Assembly: GCF_028475105.1 (NCBI RefSeq)
Contig: NZ_CP116936.1
Location: 1,550,001 to 1,614,000 of the forward strand
Direction of reading: 5' to 3'
Length of the DNA stretch: 64,000 bases
Source: Micromonospora sp. LH3U1
GTDB lineage: Bacteria > Actinomycetota > Actinomycetes > Mycobacteriales > Micromonosporaceae
The notes under the pieces are model-generated. The model was not told where the DNA came from. It saw only the letters and a list, made by a program, of their open reading frames with translations, and ran no database searches. Below are positions 39,041-48,253 of this stretch, piece by piece. The position numbers and the translations under genes are program-made. Positions within the stretch are counted from its first letter, which is position 1. Each line of letters opens with the position of its first letter.

Positions 39041-39790
39041 ATGCCGGAGATGGTGCAGCCCCAGGTCAAGTTGATCGCGTGGACCCAGTTCGTGGCGCCG
39101 GACGACGTGCCGTGGTCGACCGACGCGGAGGGTGGACAGGCGCTCGCCGAGTTCGCCGGCCGGGCCTGCTACCAGTCCTGGAAGAAGCCGAACCCGGCGA
39201 CCGCCACCAACGCCGGCTACCTCGCGCACATCCTCGAGGTCGGGCACCTCTCGGTGTTGGAGCACGGGTCGGTCACCTTCTACTTCACCGGGGTGTCCCG
39301 CTCCTTCACCCACGAGCTGATCCGGCACCGGCACTTCTCGTACTCCCAGCTCTCCCAGCGGTACGTCCCGGAGCGGGACGCTGCCATGGTCGAGCCGGCG
39401 GTCATCGCCGACGACCCGGAGCTGCACAAGAAGTTCGTCGAGGCCTCCGAGGCGAGCGTTCGGGCGTACACCGAATTGCTGGAGGGCCTTGAGCAGCGCT
39501 TCTCCGACGAGCCGAACCCGACGCTGCGCCGCAAGCAGGCGCGGCAGGCGGCCCGGGCGGTGCTGCCCAACGCCACCGAGACCCGGATCGTGGTCACCGG
39601 CAACTACCGGGCCTGGCGGCACTTCATCGCGATGCGGGCGACCGAGCACGCCGATGTGGAGATCCGTGAGCTGGCCATGGAGTGCCTGCGTCAGCTGCAG
39701 GGAGTCGCCCCGAACGTGTTCGCCGACTTCGTGATCTCCACGCTGCCGGACGGCACCGAGGTGGCGGCCAGCCCGCACGAGGCGTCCTGA
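39041..39790 (+). CDS. thyX: FAD-dependent thymidylate synthase
   Basis: 249 residues. The ThyX motif is [13 protein letters not shown] (RHRx7S pattern), with the FAD-binding [14 protein letters not shown] before it and [18 protein letters not shown] near the C terminus. It makes dTMP from dUMP using methylene-tetrahydrofolate and reduced flavin. The thyX-dapA-rnj order matches mycobacteria. The leaderless promoter and ATG 39041 agree. Confidence 0.96.
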   Translation: MPEMVQPQVKLIAWTQFVAPDDVPWSTDAEGGQALAEFAGRACYQSWKKPNPATATNAGYLAHILEVGHLSVLEHGSVTFYFTGVSRSFTHELIRHRHFSYSQLSQRYVPERDAAMVEPAVIADDPELHKKFVEASEASVRAYTELLEGLEQRFSDEPNPTLRRKQARQAARAVLPNATETRIVVTGNYRAWRHFIAMRATEHADVEIRELAMECLRQLQGVAPNVFADFVISTLPDGTEVAASPHEAS

Positions 39791-39824
39791 GCCCTTCCCC
39801 GGCGGGCCCCGGCTGGTCGTCCGC

Positions 39825-39830
39825 TAGGTT
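39825..39830 (+). promoter_or_regulatory. -10 box of dapA, leaderless type
   Basis: TAGGTT ends seven bases before the dapA ATG. The intervening GGGGGGT might also act as a weak ribosome-binding site. Confidence 0.5.
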
Positions 39831-39837
39831 GGGGGGT

Positions 39838-40764
39838 ATGACGCACGACCACCCCGACGCCGCCGCCCGACCGGTGTCCCGCCCCTTCGGCCGGCTGCTC
39901 ACCGCTATGGTGAGCCCGTTCGCCCCCGACGGCTCGCTCGACCTCGACGGTGTCGCCCGACTGGCGAACCACCTGGTCGACGAGCAGGGCAACGATGCGC
40001 TGGTAGTCAACGGCACCACCGGCGAGTCGCCGACCACCACCGACGCGGAGAAGGAACAGCTGATCCGGGTCGTGGTGGAGACCGTCGGCGACCGCGCCAA
40101 GGTGGTCGCCGGGGTCGGCACCAACGACACCCGGCACACCATCGAGTTGGCCGCCGCCGCCGAGAAGGCGGGCGCACACGGCCTGCTGGTGGTCACCCCG
40201 TACTACAACAAGCCGCCGCAGAGCGGATTGCTGCGGCACTTCACCGCGGTGGCCGACGCCACCGGCCTGCCGGTGATGCTGTACGACATCCCCCACCGCT
40301 CCGGCGTGCCGATCGACACCGAGACGCTGGTCCGGCTCGGCGAACACGGCCGGATCGTCGCGGTCAAGGACGCCAAGAGCGACCTGACCGCCACCAGCTG
40401 GGTGACCAGCCGGACCGCCCTCGCCTTCTACAGCGGCGAGGACGCACTCACCCTGCCGGCGCTGGCCGTCGGCAGCGTGGGCGTGGTCGGCACCTCGACG
40501 CACTTCACCGGGGCGCTGACCGTACAGATGATCGAGGCGTACGACGCGGGGGACATGCCGGCCGCGCTGGCCCTGCACCGGCGGCTGCTGCCGCTGTACA
40601 CCGGCATCTTCCGCACCCAGGGCACCATCCTGGTGAAGGCGGGCCTGGCGTCGCTGGGCCTGCCGGCCGGCCCGGTGCGACCCCCGCTGGTGGACGCCAC
40701 CGACGACGAGATTGCCCAGCTGCGCGCGGACTTCGCGGCAGCGGGCCTGGAGCTGCCCGAATGA
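39838..40764 (+). CDS. dapA: 4-hydroxy-tetrahydrodipicolinate synthase
   Basis: 308 residues. VNGTTGESPTTTDAEKEQL is the substrate-binding loop, YYNKPPQSGLLRHF and YDIPHRSG carry the Tyr pair, and VAVKDAKSD holds the Schiff-base lysine. The fold is a (beta/alpha)8 barrel. It condenses pyruvate with aspartate semialdehyde, the first committed step to diaminopimelate and lysine. dapB is upstream in the same direction. Confidence 0.95.
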   Translation: MTHDHPDAAARPVSRPFGRLLTAMVSPFAPDGSLDLDGVARLANHLVDEQGNDALVVNGTTGESPTTTDAEKEQLIRVVVETVGDRAKVVAGVGTNDTRHTIELAAAAEKAGAHGLLVVTPYYNKPPQSGLLRHFTAVADATGLPVMLYDIPHRSGVPIDTETLVRLGEHGRIVAVKDAKSDLTATSWVTSRTALAFYSGEDALTLPALAVGSVGVVGTSTHFTGALTVQMIEAYDAGDMPAALALHRRLLPLYTGIFRTQGTILVKAGLASLGLPAGPVRPPLVDATDDEIAQLRADFAAAGLELPE

Positions 40765-40779
40765 TCGAACGACACGATG

Positions 40780-40798
40780 GACGCCGAGTGACGGCGTC
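40780..40798 (+). terminator. Short hairpin between dapA and rnj
   Basis: GACGCCG (40780-40786) pairs with CGGCGTC (40792-40798), seven base pairs with a five-base loop. It lies 18 bases before the rnj GTG, so it may be a weak terminator or part of the rnj leader. Confidence 0.45.
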
Positions 40799-40816
40799 GC
40801 AGAATGAGGTGGACGC

Positions 40817-42505
40817 GTGACCGAGGCGCACATCGAGGCGGAACTACCCCCGCCGCTGCCGGAAGGTGGCCTGCGGATCATCCCGCTCGGCGGGCTCGGC
40901 GCCATTGGTCGGAACATGACCGTCTTCGAGTTCGACGGCAAGTTACTGATCGTCGACTGCGGAGTCCTGTTCCCCGACGTCGAGCAGCCGGGTGTGGACC
41001 TGATCCTGCCCGACTTCAGCCCGATCCTGGACCGGCTGGCCGACGTCCAGGCGATCGTGCTGACGCACGGCCATGAGGACCACATCGGGGCGGTGCCGTA
41101 CCTGCTCGCCCACAAGCCCGACATACCGCTGGTCGGCTCACAGTTCACCCTCGCCCTGGTCGAGGCGAAGTTGGCCGAACGGCGGATCCAGCCGTACACG
41201 CTGACCGTGCGGGAGGGCGGCCGCGAGCGGCTCGGCCCGTTCGAGTGTGAGTTCTTCGCGGTCAACCACTCCATCCCGGACGCCCTCGCGGTGGCCATCC
41301 GCACCCCCGCGGGCCTGGTGCTGCACACCGGCGACTTCAAGATGGACCAGCTCCCGCTGGATGGCCGGATCACCGACCTGGCCGGCTTCGCCCGGCTCGG
41401 CGCCGAGGGCGTCGACCTGCTGCTCTCCGACTCGACCAACGCGGAGATCCCCGGCTTCGTCACCCCGGAGCGGGAGATCGGGCCGGTGCTCGACTCGATC
41501 TTCGCGAAGGCCAAGGGCCGGATCATCGTGGCCTCGTTCGCCTCGCACGTGCACCGCGTGCAGCAGGTCTTCGACTCCGCCGCGGAGCACGGCCGCAAGG
41601 TCGCGCTGATCGGCCGGTCCATGGTTCGCAACATGGGCATCGCCCGGGACCTCAACCTGCTCAACATCCCGGACGGCCTGGTCATCAGCATCGACGAGGC
41701 GACCACGCTGCCGCCGGACCAGATCGTGCTGATGTCCACCGGTTCGCAGGGTGAGCCGATGAGCGCTCTGGGTCGGATGGCCAGTGGAGACCACCGGCAC
41801 ATCACCATCGCCCCCGGCGACACGGTCGTGCTGGCGTCCTCGCTGGTGCCCGGCAACGAGACCTCGGTCTACCGGGTGATCAACCGGCTCGCACGGGCCG
41901 GCGCGGTGGTCGTGCACAAGGACGTGGCGAAGGTGCACGTCTCCGGGCACGCCCCCGCCGGGGAGCTGCTCTACCTGCTCAACGTGGTCCGGCCCAGCAA
42001 CCTGATGCCGGTGCACGGAGAGTGGCGCCACCTGCGCGCCCACGCCCGGCTCGGTATCGAATCCGGGGTCGCCGCCGACCGGGTGGTCATCTGCGAGGAC
42101 GGCGACGTGGTCGACCTGGTCGAAGGCCGCGCCAGCCTGGTCGGGCACGTGAAGAGCCGGTACGTCTACGTGGACGGCCTCGCCGTCGGTGACGTCAGTG
42201 AGTCGTTGCTCACCGAGCGGCGGATCCTCGGTGACGGCGGCTTCATCGCCACCACCGTGGTCATCGACTCGGTCACCGGCAAGGTGGTCGCCGGCCCGAC
42301 GCTGTCCGCGAAGGGCTTCTCCGAGGACCCGGAGGCGTTCAACCCGGTGGTCCCGCTGGTCACCGAGGCGCTCAACCGGGCCGCGGCAGACGGCATCACC
42401 GACCCGCACCAGCTCCAGCAGATCGTCCGGCGGACCGTGGGGCGGTGGGTCAACGACAAGTACCGTCGTCGACCGATGATCGTGCCCACCGTCGTCGAGG
42501 TCTGA
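40817..42505 (+). CDS. rnj: Ribonuclease J
   Basis: 562 residues. The metallo-beta-lactamase motif LTHGHEDHIGAVPYLL (HxHxDH), then HTGDFKMD and SDSTNAEIPGF, and the beta-CASP HVSGHAPAGEL and VHGEWRHL motifs are intact. It acts in 5'-3' exonuclease and endonuclease RNA decay and rRNA maturation. The C-terminal domain is present. GAGGTGG is the ribosome-binding site before GTG 40817. A strong terminator follows. Confidence 0.95.
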   Translation: MTEAHIEAELPPPLPEGGLRIIPLGGLGAIGRNMTVFEFDGKLLIVDCGVLFPDVEQPGVDLILPDFSPILDRLADVQAIVLTHGHEDHIGAVPYLLAHKPDIPLVGSQFTLALVEAKLAERRIQPYTLTVREGGRERLGPFECEFFAVNHSIPDALAVAIRTPAGLVLHTGDFKMDQLPLDGRITDLAGFARLGAEGVDLLLSDSTNAEIPGFVTPEREIGPVLDSIFAKAKGRIIVASFASHVHRVQQVFDSAAEHGRKVALIGRSMVRNMGIARDLNLLNIPDGLVISIDEATTLPPDQIVLMSTGSQGEPMSALGRMASGDHRHITIAPGDTVVLASSLVPGNETSVYRVINRLARAGAVVVHKDVAKVHVSGHAPAGELLYLLNVVRPSNLMPVHGEWRHLRAHARLGIESGVAADRVVICEDGDVVDLVEGRASLVGHVKSRYVYVDGLAVGDVSESLLTERRILGDGGFIATTVVIDSVTGKVVAGPTLSAKGFSEDPEAFNPVVPLVTEALNRAAADGITDPHQLQQIVRRTVGRWVNDKYRRRPMIVPTVVEV

Positions 42506-42517
42506 GCAACTCCCGCT

Positions 42518-42553
42518 GACGCCGGTCCACCCTCAACGGGGTGGGCCGGCGTC
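42518..42553. terminator. Bidirectional terminator between rnj and the YbjN gene
   Basis: GACGCCGGTCCACCC (42518-42532) pairs with GGGTGGGCCGGCGTC (42539-42553), 14 Watson-Crick pairs and one G-U, with a six-base loop. It sits between convergent genes. Confidence 0.85.
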
Positions 42554-42570
42554 GCCGCGTTCCGGGGATG

Positions 42571-44263
42571 TCAGGGCAGCGCGGCGGCTGCCTCGGCGTA
42601 CGCGACGCCGGTGGTGATGGCGGCGTCCACCAGCACCATGAGCTGAGCCGGGGTCACCCCGTGTGCCAGGTCCGTGGCCACGTCGCCGGCCAGCACCAAC
42701 TCCTCGCCGAGGTCGTGTGCGTACGCCTTGGGCAGCAGTCGGTCGTGGTTCCACGCGTTGCAGAAGGCGTACGCCTCGGCGCGGCGGGCCGCCGGCAGCC
42801 GGCGGGCGGCCATGGCGCGCGCGTGCAGCACCTCACCGCGCTCACCGGCCCGCCGGAACTGGATCACCGCGCCACCCCACCGGCCGACCACCGTGTCGCC
42901 GTCTTCCACCAGGTACCGGTCGCCGCGCCCGTCCAGGACTGCGGTGATCATGTCGAGGGTCAGCGCCCCCAGCTCCCGCTCGCCCGACCCGGCCTCGTCG
43001 TCGGAGCGGTCGGCAACGGGCTCGTCGGGCTCGTCGTCATCGTCGGGTCTGTCAGGTCTGTCGTCGGCGGGCAGCGGGACCGGCGCCGCGAGCGGGCGCT
43101 CGGCGAGCCAGGCGGCCATCCGACCGGAGTGGTGGCCGGTGCCGTTGCGGGCGTCGAAGCTGCCGGCCAGCTCGCTGGCCACCCCGAGCAGCAGTGCGCC
43201 GAGCGTGGACACGTCCAGCTCGGTGGCTGGCCGCTCGCCGTACGCCGGGCGTGGCATCGCCCGACCGTCCAGCCCGGCCTCCACGGCCAGCCCACAGACC
43301 AGCGCCCCGGCGGCGGCGAACTCCATGGCGGCGAGGTCGTCGGTCGGGCGGTCCAACCGGGGCAGCTGCTCGGCCAGGACGCTCAGCCCGCGTTCCAGGT
43401 GCCCGCCCAGCGCGCAGAACCGCAGGTGCGCGGCGAGGTGGGGGAACGCGGCGCGCTCGCGCCGGTGTCGGCGGTACGCCCGCACGTGTGCCGCCGCGGC
43501 CCGCTCCGCCTCGTCGGCCCGGAGTGCGGGCAGCAGACCGGCGACCAGGTCCCGTTCGGGCTGGTCGGTGCAGGCCGCCGGGTCATCGTCGGATTCCCGT
43601 AGCTCGCTGAGCGCGGCTCGCCACTCGCCCCAGCCGGCAAGCAGTTCGGCGCGCCGGGCCGCCGCGCAGCCCGGGCAGCCGCCGGCCGGGCCGGGCCGCT
43701 TCCCGGACCACCGCTCGTACCAGTGCCGGGCCGTGGGCTCGTCGCCCAGGTGGTCGGCGATCCGGCAGTGCAGCTCCGCGACGGTCGGCGTGTCCGGACC
43801 GTCCGCGCCGACCCGGTGGGCGAGGTCGTGCAGCAGGGACCGGGTCTGGTCCAGCCCGACCCGGGGTGCCGAGCAGCGCCTCCACCGCGTAGCGCTGGTA
43901 GCGCAGCAGCAGTCGGGCCTCGGCGTCGGTGAGCAGTTCGGGCCGGTGGTCGGCGGCGGCCCGGCAGCGCCGGACCGGCTCGACCAGGCGCCACCGCTCC
44001 CCGTGCAGCAGGTACGCCTCGATCAGCGCGAACCGCGCGTCCATCCCGGAGCGGACGTCCCCGGCCGCGTCGGCGCGCTCGGCGAGCCGTTCCAGGGCCA
44101 CCTGCCGCGCCGGCCCGTCGGGCAGGTCCCGAGCGTCGGCGAGCACGGCCACCAGGGCCGGCAGACGGCCCCCGGCGACCCGGCCGACGGGACCGGCGGG
44201 CGGCGCTCCGGGGTGGTCCGCCCGCTCGGTGCGGCTGCCCGTGAACTCGTCCCGGCCGGTCAT
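42571..44263 (-). CDS. YbjN-domain protein with helical N-terminal region, frame broken
   Basis: The start MTGRDEFTGS at 44263 and about 130 residues of helical, TPR-like sequence (LIEAYLLHGERWRLVEPVRRC) are in one frame; after LLGTP (near 43862) the sequence continues as VGLDQTRSLLHDL in another frame down to 42571. Removing one base at about 43861, or adding two, restores about 563 residues. The C-terminal third is a YbjN domain (AEAYAFCNAWNHDRLLPKAY, GVTPAQLMVLVDAAI). A CPGCAAARRAEL segment in the middle resembles a zinc knuckle. Function unknown. The start overlaps the neighbouring YbjN gene by ATGA. Confidence 0.75.
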
Positions 44264-44739
44264 GCCGGCACCGCGCCGGGCAGCCGACGGACCGCCACGG
44301 CGAGCTGGCAGCCGGTGGAGATGCCACAGTCGAGCAGTTGGTCGAGCTGGTGCGGGGTCACGCCGCGCTCCAGGTCGGTGATCACCTCGCCGTAGACCCG
44401 GGCCCGACCGGCGTCGTCGACGTGCACGAACGCCTTGGGCCAGAGCCGATCGTGGTTCCACGAGTTGCAGAACGCGTACAGGGCGGGCACCTGCTCGATT
44501 CCGAAGGTGGGGGCGACCATGGTGCGAACCTGGAGCAGCTCGCCGTCCCCGCCGAGGCGGAGGAACCAGATCATGTTGTCGTCGAAGTGGCCCACCAGTT
44601 CGCCGTCCACGGTCAGGCCGACGGACCGGCCGCGGGCGGCGAGCACCGCGGCGACCAGTTCACCGGTCAGTGGCCGTAGCGCACCGGGGTGCCCGGCCAG
44701 CGGATCGTTCGGATCGCCCTCGATTTCCGGCGACGCCAT
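44260..44739 (-). CDS. YbjN domain-containing protein
   Basis: 159 residues, almost all one YbjN domain: LTVDGELVGHFDDNMIWFLR, then VPALYAFCNSWNHDRLWPKA and GVTPHQLDQLLDCGISTG. The two YbjN proteins here share FCN-WNHDRL-PKA and the GVTP helix, so they are paralogues. YbjN resembles class I type III secretion chaperones in fold; its role in actinobacteria is unknown. AAGGGA lies before the ATG. Divergent from ftsK. Confidence 0.85.
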   Translation of the reverse strand: MASPEIEGDPNDPLAGHPGALRPLTGELVAAVLAARGRSVGLTVDGELVGHFDDNMIWFLRLGGDGELLQVRTMVAPTFGIEQVPALYAFCNSWNHDRLWPKAFVHVDDAGRARVYGEVITDLERGVTPHQLDQLLDCGISTGCQLAVAVRRLPGAVPA

Positions 44740-44840
44740 GGGGCATCCCTTCTGAGGCGGATATCACGACCGGCGGTGGGGTTCGTGTTGCGACGCGCGG
44801 ACACGACCCGGAAAAGCGGGGATCTGCCCGGCACCACCGT

Positions 44841-44846
44841 TACCGT
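44841..44846 (+). promoter_or_regulatory. -10 box of ftsK, leaderless type
   Basis: TACCGT ends six bases before the ftsK ATG; no ribosome-binding site is visible. Confidence 0.5.
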
Positions 44847-44852
44847 GACTCT

Positions 44853-47312
44853 ATGGCGGGCCGTACCTCTCAGGCGAGCCGGCGGCGCGGCGCGTCGCCG
44901 CGCGGTGGCACCAACAGTCGTGCCCGTCAACCGGCGAAGAAGACTCGTGCGCCGGTTCGGCGTCGCACCGCGCCGGCCCGGCCCGGTCCGGCTGTCTACG
45001 TGGGCCGTGCAATCGGTGCACTGTGGATGGGCCTGGCACACGGCATGGGTTGGGCGGTCCGGGCCGCCGGTCGGCAGGCCGCCTCGGCCCGCGACCTCGA
45101 CCCGGAGCACCGCCGTGACGGCGCCGGGCTGCTGTTGTTCGGGCTCGCACTGCTCACCGCCGTGGCGCTCTGGCTCTCCGGAGCGGGTCCGGTGGGCGCG
45201 CGACTGGCCGACTCGATCCGGCTGTTCCTGGGCGCGATCTCGGTGGTCGTTCCGGTGCTGTTGATGATCGGGGCGTGGCGGCTGATGCGTCAGCCGGCCG
45301 ATCCGGAACACCGGGGCCGCGGGTTGATCGGCTGGGGCTCGTTGCTCGTGTCGACCGCCGCGCTGCTTCAGATCGGTCAGGACCCGGCCGGCCCGCTGCA
45401 GCGTGACTTCGCCGGCGGCCTGGTCGGCGCGGGCGTCGGTGGGCTGCTGGAGCGCGCGGTCACCGCCTGGGTGGCGGTGCCGCTGCTGATCCTGCTGCTG
45501 CTCTTCGGTCTGCTCGTGGTGACCGCGACACCGATCAACAAGATCCCCGAGCGGTTGGGACTGCTCGCGGGCGGGCTGGTCGCCCCGGCGGACGCCACCG
45601 AGGAGGAGTCGGACGAGACGGTCATCCGGCCGGCGCGCAAGCGGCCGGCGAAGCGGATGCCTCCACCGCTCGACCCGGACGACTTCGGAGACCTGGACGG
45701 CGCGGACCTCCAGGAGACCATGGTGCTGCCGCGCAAGTCGCCGGCGAAGGTGCCGGCGAGCCGCAAGCCACAGGTCGAGCCGCCGGAGCACTCGCCCGCG
45801 CCGACCCGGGCCGAGCAGCTCGCGTTGACCGGGCTGGCCGGGGACTACACCCTGCCGCCGGCCAACATGCTCAGTGCCGGGGCCGCCGCGAAGACCCGCA
45901 GCAAGGCCAACGACGAGGTGATCGCCGCCCTGACGGGCGTCTTCGACCAGTTCGATGTGGACGCCGCGGTCACCGGCTTCACCCGCGGCCCGACGGTCAC
46001 CCGCTACGAGGTGGAGTTGGGGCACGGCGTCAAGGTCGAGCGCATCACCCAGTTGTCCCGCAACATCGCGTACGCGGTGAAGTCACCGGACGTGCGGATC
46101 CTCAGCCCGATCCCGGGTAAGAGCGCCGTCGGCGTGGAGATCCCGAACACCGACCCGGAGAACGTCGCGCTCGGCGACGTGCTGCGTTCGCGGGCGGCGA
46201 CCAGCGACCACCACCCGATGGTGGTGGCGCTCGGTAAGGACATCGAGGGCGGCTACGTGGTGGCCAACCTCGCCAAGATGCCGCACATCCTCATCGCCGG
46301 GGCCACCGGCGCCGGCAAGTCGAGCTGCCTCAACACCCTGCTGGTGTCAGTCCTCACCCGGGCCACCCCGGACGAGGTGCGGTTGCTGCTGATCGACCCG
46401 AAGCGGGTCGAGATGACCGGCTACGAGGGCATCCCGCACCTGGTCACCCCGATCGTGACCAACGCCAAGAAGGCAGCCGAGTCGCTGGACTGGGTGGTCC
46501 GCGAGATGGACATGCGCTACGACGACCTTGCGGCCAACGGGGTTCGGCACATCGACGACTTCAACCGCAAGGTCCGCAACGGCGAGATCAAGGCCCCGCC
46601 GGGCAGCGAACGGGAGATGCGCCCCTACCCGTACCTGCTGGTGATCGTGGACGAGTTGGCCGACCTGATGATGGTCGCGCCGCGCGACGTGGAGGACTCG
46701 GTCGTCCGGATCACCCAGTTGGCCCGAGCCGCCGGGATCCACCTGGTCCTGGCCACCCAGCGCCCCTCGGTCGACGTGGTGACCGGTCTGATCAAGGCGA
46801 ACGTGCCGTCCCGGCTCGCGTTCGCCACGTCCTCGCTCGCGGACTCCCGGGTCATCCTCGACCAGCCGGGCGCGGAGAAGCTGCTCGGCCGCGGTGACGG
46901 GCTCTTCCTGCCGATGGGCGCCTCCAAGCCGGTCCGCATCCAGGGCGCCTGGGTCACCGAGCGGGAAATCGCCGACGTGGTGAAGTTCTGCAAGGACCAG
47001 CGCGAGCCGGAGTTCCGTAAGGACGTGCTGGCCCCGGCGCAGGAGAGCAAGAAGAAGATCGACGAGGACATCGGCGACGACCTGGACCTGTTGGTGCAGG
47101 CGGTGGAGCTGGTGGTCACCTCGCAGTTCGGCTCGACCTCGATGCTCCAGCGCAAGCTGCGGGTGGGTTTCGCCAAGGCGGGCCGTCTGATGGACCTGAT
47201 GGAGACCCGGGGAGTCGTCGGACCGTCCGAGGGGTCGAAGGCGCGCGACGTGCTGGTCAAGCCGGACGAGTTGGACGAGGTCCTGGTCGGCCTGCGCGGC
47301 GACGTGGACTGA
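44853..47312 (+). CDS. ftsK: DNA translocase FtsK
   Basis: 819 residues. A basic N terminus (about 1-45) leads to four or so membrane helices (about 85-230), then an acidic/Pro linker with a conserved GDYTLPP, then the motor: Walker A IAGATGAGKSSCLNTLL, Walker B YLLVIVDELADLMMV and the HLVLATQRPSVDVVTGLIKAN segment. The C-terminal gamma winged helix (TSMLQRKLRVGFAKAGRLMD) reads KOPS-type sites. It pumps chromosome DNA through the division septum or, in mycelial species, during sporulation. Its place before pgsA and clgR is conserved. Confidence 0.96.
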   Translation: MAGRTSQASRRRGASPRGGTNSRARQPAKKTRAPVRRRTAPARPGPAVYVGRAIGALWMGLAHGMGWAVRAAGRQAASARDLDPEHRRDGAGLLLFGLALLTAVALWLSGAGPVGARLADSIRLFLGAISVVVPVLLMIGAWRLMRQPADPEHRGRGLIGWGSLLVSTAALLQIGQDPAGPLQRDFAGGLVGAGVGGLLERAVTAWVAVPLLILLLLFGLLVVTATPINKIPERLGLLAGGLVAPADATEEESDETVIRPARKRPAKRMPPPLDPDDFGDLDGADLQETMVLPRKSPAKVPASRKPQVEPPEHSPAPTRAEQLALTGLAGDYTLPPANMLSAGAAAKTRSKANDEVIAALTGVFDQFDVDAAVTGFTRGPTVTRYEVELGHGVKVERITQLSRNIAYAVKSPDVRILSPIPGKSAVGVEIPNTDPENVALGDVLRSRAATSDHHPMVVALGKDIEGGYVVANLAKMPHILIAGATGAGKSSCLNTLLVSVLTRATPDEVRLLLIDPKRVEMTGYEGIPHLVTPIVTNAKKAAESLDWVVREMDMRYDDLAANGVRHIDDFNRKVRNGEIKAPPGSEREMRPYPYLLVIVDELADLMMVAPRDVEDSVVRITQLARAAGIHLVLATQRPSVDVVTGLIKANVPSRLAFATSSLADSRVILDQPGAEKLLGRGDGLFLPMGASKPVRIQGAWVTEREIADVVKFCKDQREPEFRKDVLAPAQESKKKIDEDIGDDLDLLVQAVELVVTSQFGSTSMLQRKLRVGFAKAGRLMDLMETRGVVGPSEGSKARDVLVKPDELDEVLVGLRGDVD

Positions 47313-47342
47313 CCGACGGGTACGACCGACCCGGCGCGCACG

Positions 47343-47371
47343 ACGGGCCCGCCGGTATCCGGCGGGCCCGT
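47343..47371. terminator. Bidirectional terminator after ftsK
   Basis: ACGGGCCCGCCGG (47343-47355) pairs perfectly with CCGGCGGGCCCGT (47359-47371), 13 bp with a three-base loop, between convergent genes. Confidence 0.9.
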
Positions 47372-47384
47372 GGCGGCAGAGCGG

Positions 47385-47630
47385 TCAGTTGTTGAGCAAG
47401 GCGGCGACGACCACCACGCCGATGATCGCTGCGACGACGCTGGCCACGGCGGCGTACCAGCCCAGCGGCTTGTCGCCCAGCACCGCGCCGACGACGCCCG
47501 CGATGACACCGAGCACGCCGAAGATGATCGGGTTGAGCAGCAGGGCGAGGACCGCGAAGACGAAGCCCACGATGGTGAGGATCCGGGCGGCGTTGCTGCG
47601 GGGACGGGCCGTGCTCGGCATGTCAGCCAT
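47385..47630 (-). CDS. Small two-helix membrane protein (DUF4190-like)
   Basis: 81 residues from an ATG with GGAGGAA upstream. After a short polar N terminus come hydrophobic helices near 20-47 and 55-78, rich in Gly/Val/Ile, of the kind annotated DUF4190. The frame is open further upstream, but the ribosome-binding site fixes the start at 47630. It is downstream of the SMR gene on the same strand and may share its transcript. Function unknown. Confidence 0.75.
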   Translation of the reverse strand: MADMPSTARPRSNAARILTIVGFVFAVLALLLNPIIFGVLGVIAGVVGAVLGDKPLGWYAAVASVVAAIIGVVVVAALLNN

Positions 47631-47712
47631 GTCTTCCTCCGGGTGAGAGCCTGTCGTGACGGATCGATCAATACCCACTGTGGGCGCTGGCCAGTCGTGC
47701 CGGTGCGGCACT

Positions 47713-48027
47713 TCAGTGGAAGATCTTCAGACCGATCACGCCCGCGACCACCAGCAGCAGGCAGAGGATTCGAGGCAGGCTCGCCGATTCGCCGAGCGCC
47801 AGCATTCCGATCAGTGCGGTGCCGACCGCGCCGATGCCGACCCAGACCGCGTACCCGGTGCCGACGGGAATCTCCCGGAGCGCGTACGCCAGCCCGGCCA
47901 TGCTCAGGACCAGGGTCACCACGAACACCGCGGACGGGACCAGCCGGCTGAAGCCGGCGCTGCGGTCCAGGGCGATCGCCCAGGCCGTCTCCAGCAGTCC
48001 CGAGATCACCAGTACGAGCCAGGCCAT
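47713..48027 (-). CDS. SMR-family guanidinium exporter (Gdx/SugE type)
   Basis: 104 residues and four membrane helices. The essential Glu is in LVISGLLETAWAIALDRS, and GTGYAVWVGIGAVGTALIG with GESASLPR are the Gdx-type (not EmrE-type) signatures. Gdx proteins exchange guanidinium for protons. The guanidine-III riboswitch just upstream supports this substrate directly. It works in the inner membrane as an antiparallel dimer. Confidence 0.9.
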   Translation of the reverse strand: MAWLVLVISGLLETAWAIALDRSAGFSRLVPSAVFVVTLVLSMAGLAYALREIPVGTGYAVWVGIGAVGTALIGMLALGESASLPRILCLLLVVAGVIGLKIFH

Positions 48028-48091
48028 CGTCCACCTCACGGAGAGCGCCCGGGGCTGCCGCGCCGGGACGAGTCGAGTCTGCACGTCACGC

Positions 48092-48133
48092 GGGGCGTCT
48101 TGGCCTGACCGGGTACGCCCACCACTCGTCCGG
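48092..48133 (-). ncRNA. Guanidine-III riboswitch (ykkC-III)
   Basis: Read on the minus strand: CCGGACGAG (48133-48125), then GGGCGUACCCGGUCAGG and CCAAGACGCCC. These match the conserved ykkC-III segments CCGGACGAG, ACCCGGUCAGG and CAAGACG from memory of the family. GGGCGU can pair with ACGCCC, and the CCGG segments complete the pseudoknot. It lies 64 bases upstream of the Gdx start, where guanidine binding would raise exporter expression, probably by freeing the ribosome-binding region. A covariance-model search was not possible here. Confidence 0.88.
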
Positions 48134-48166
48134 AGCGGCCACGAGCATCCGGGGCCACCGAGGCCG

Positions 48167-48172
48167 ACGCTA
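48167..48172 (-). promoter_or_regulatory. Extended -10 promoter for the riboswitch-gdx transcript
   Basis: On the minus strand TGC-TAGCGT forms an extended -10 box 33 bases ahead of the riboswitch. No clear -35 is seen. Confidence 0.45.
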
Positions 48173-48240
48173 GCACCGGCCCTGGCGGTGGGGCGGTGAC
48201 TCTCACCACGGCCCGTTGACCTCGACCTGACTTCAACTTG

Positions 48241-48246
48241 CAGTAT
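48241..48246 (+). promoter_or_regulatory. -10 box of the cyclodeaminase-like gene
   Basis: CAGTAT, with TTGACC at 48216-48221 nineteen bases upstream, is a plausible promoter. The mRNA would begin near ATG 48254, seven bases on, favouring that start over ATG 48245. Confidence 0.45.
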
Positions 48247-48253
48247 GGCAATC

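Noticed and set aside
43383..44327. 314-codon open frame overlapping the larger YbjN gene
   Set aside because: Its composition is Arg/Gly/Ala-rich shadow sequence; the two other frames give helical and YbjN-like sequence that join at one break.
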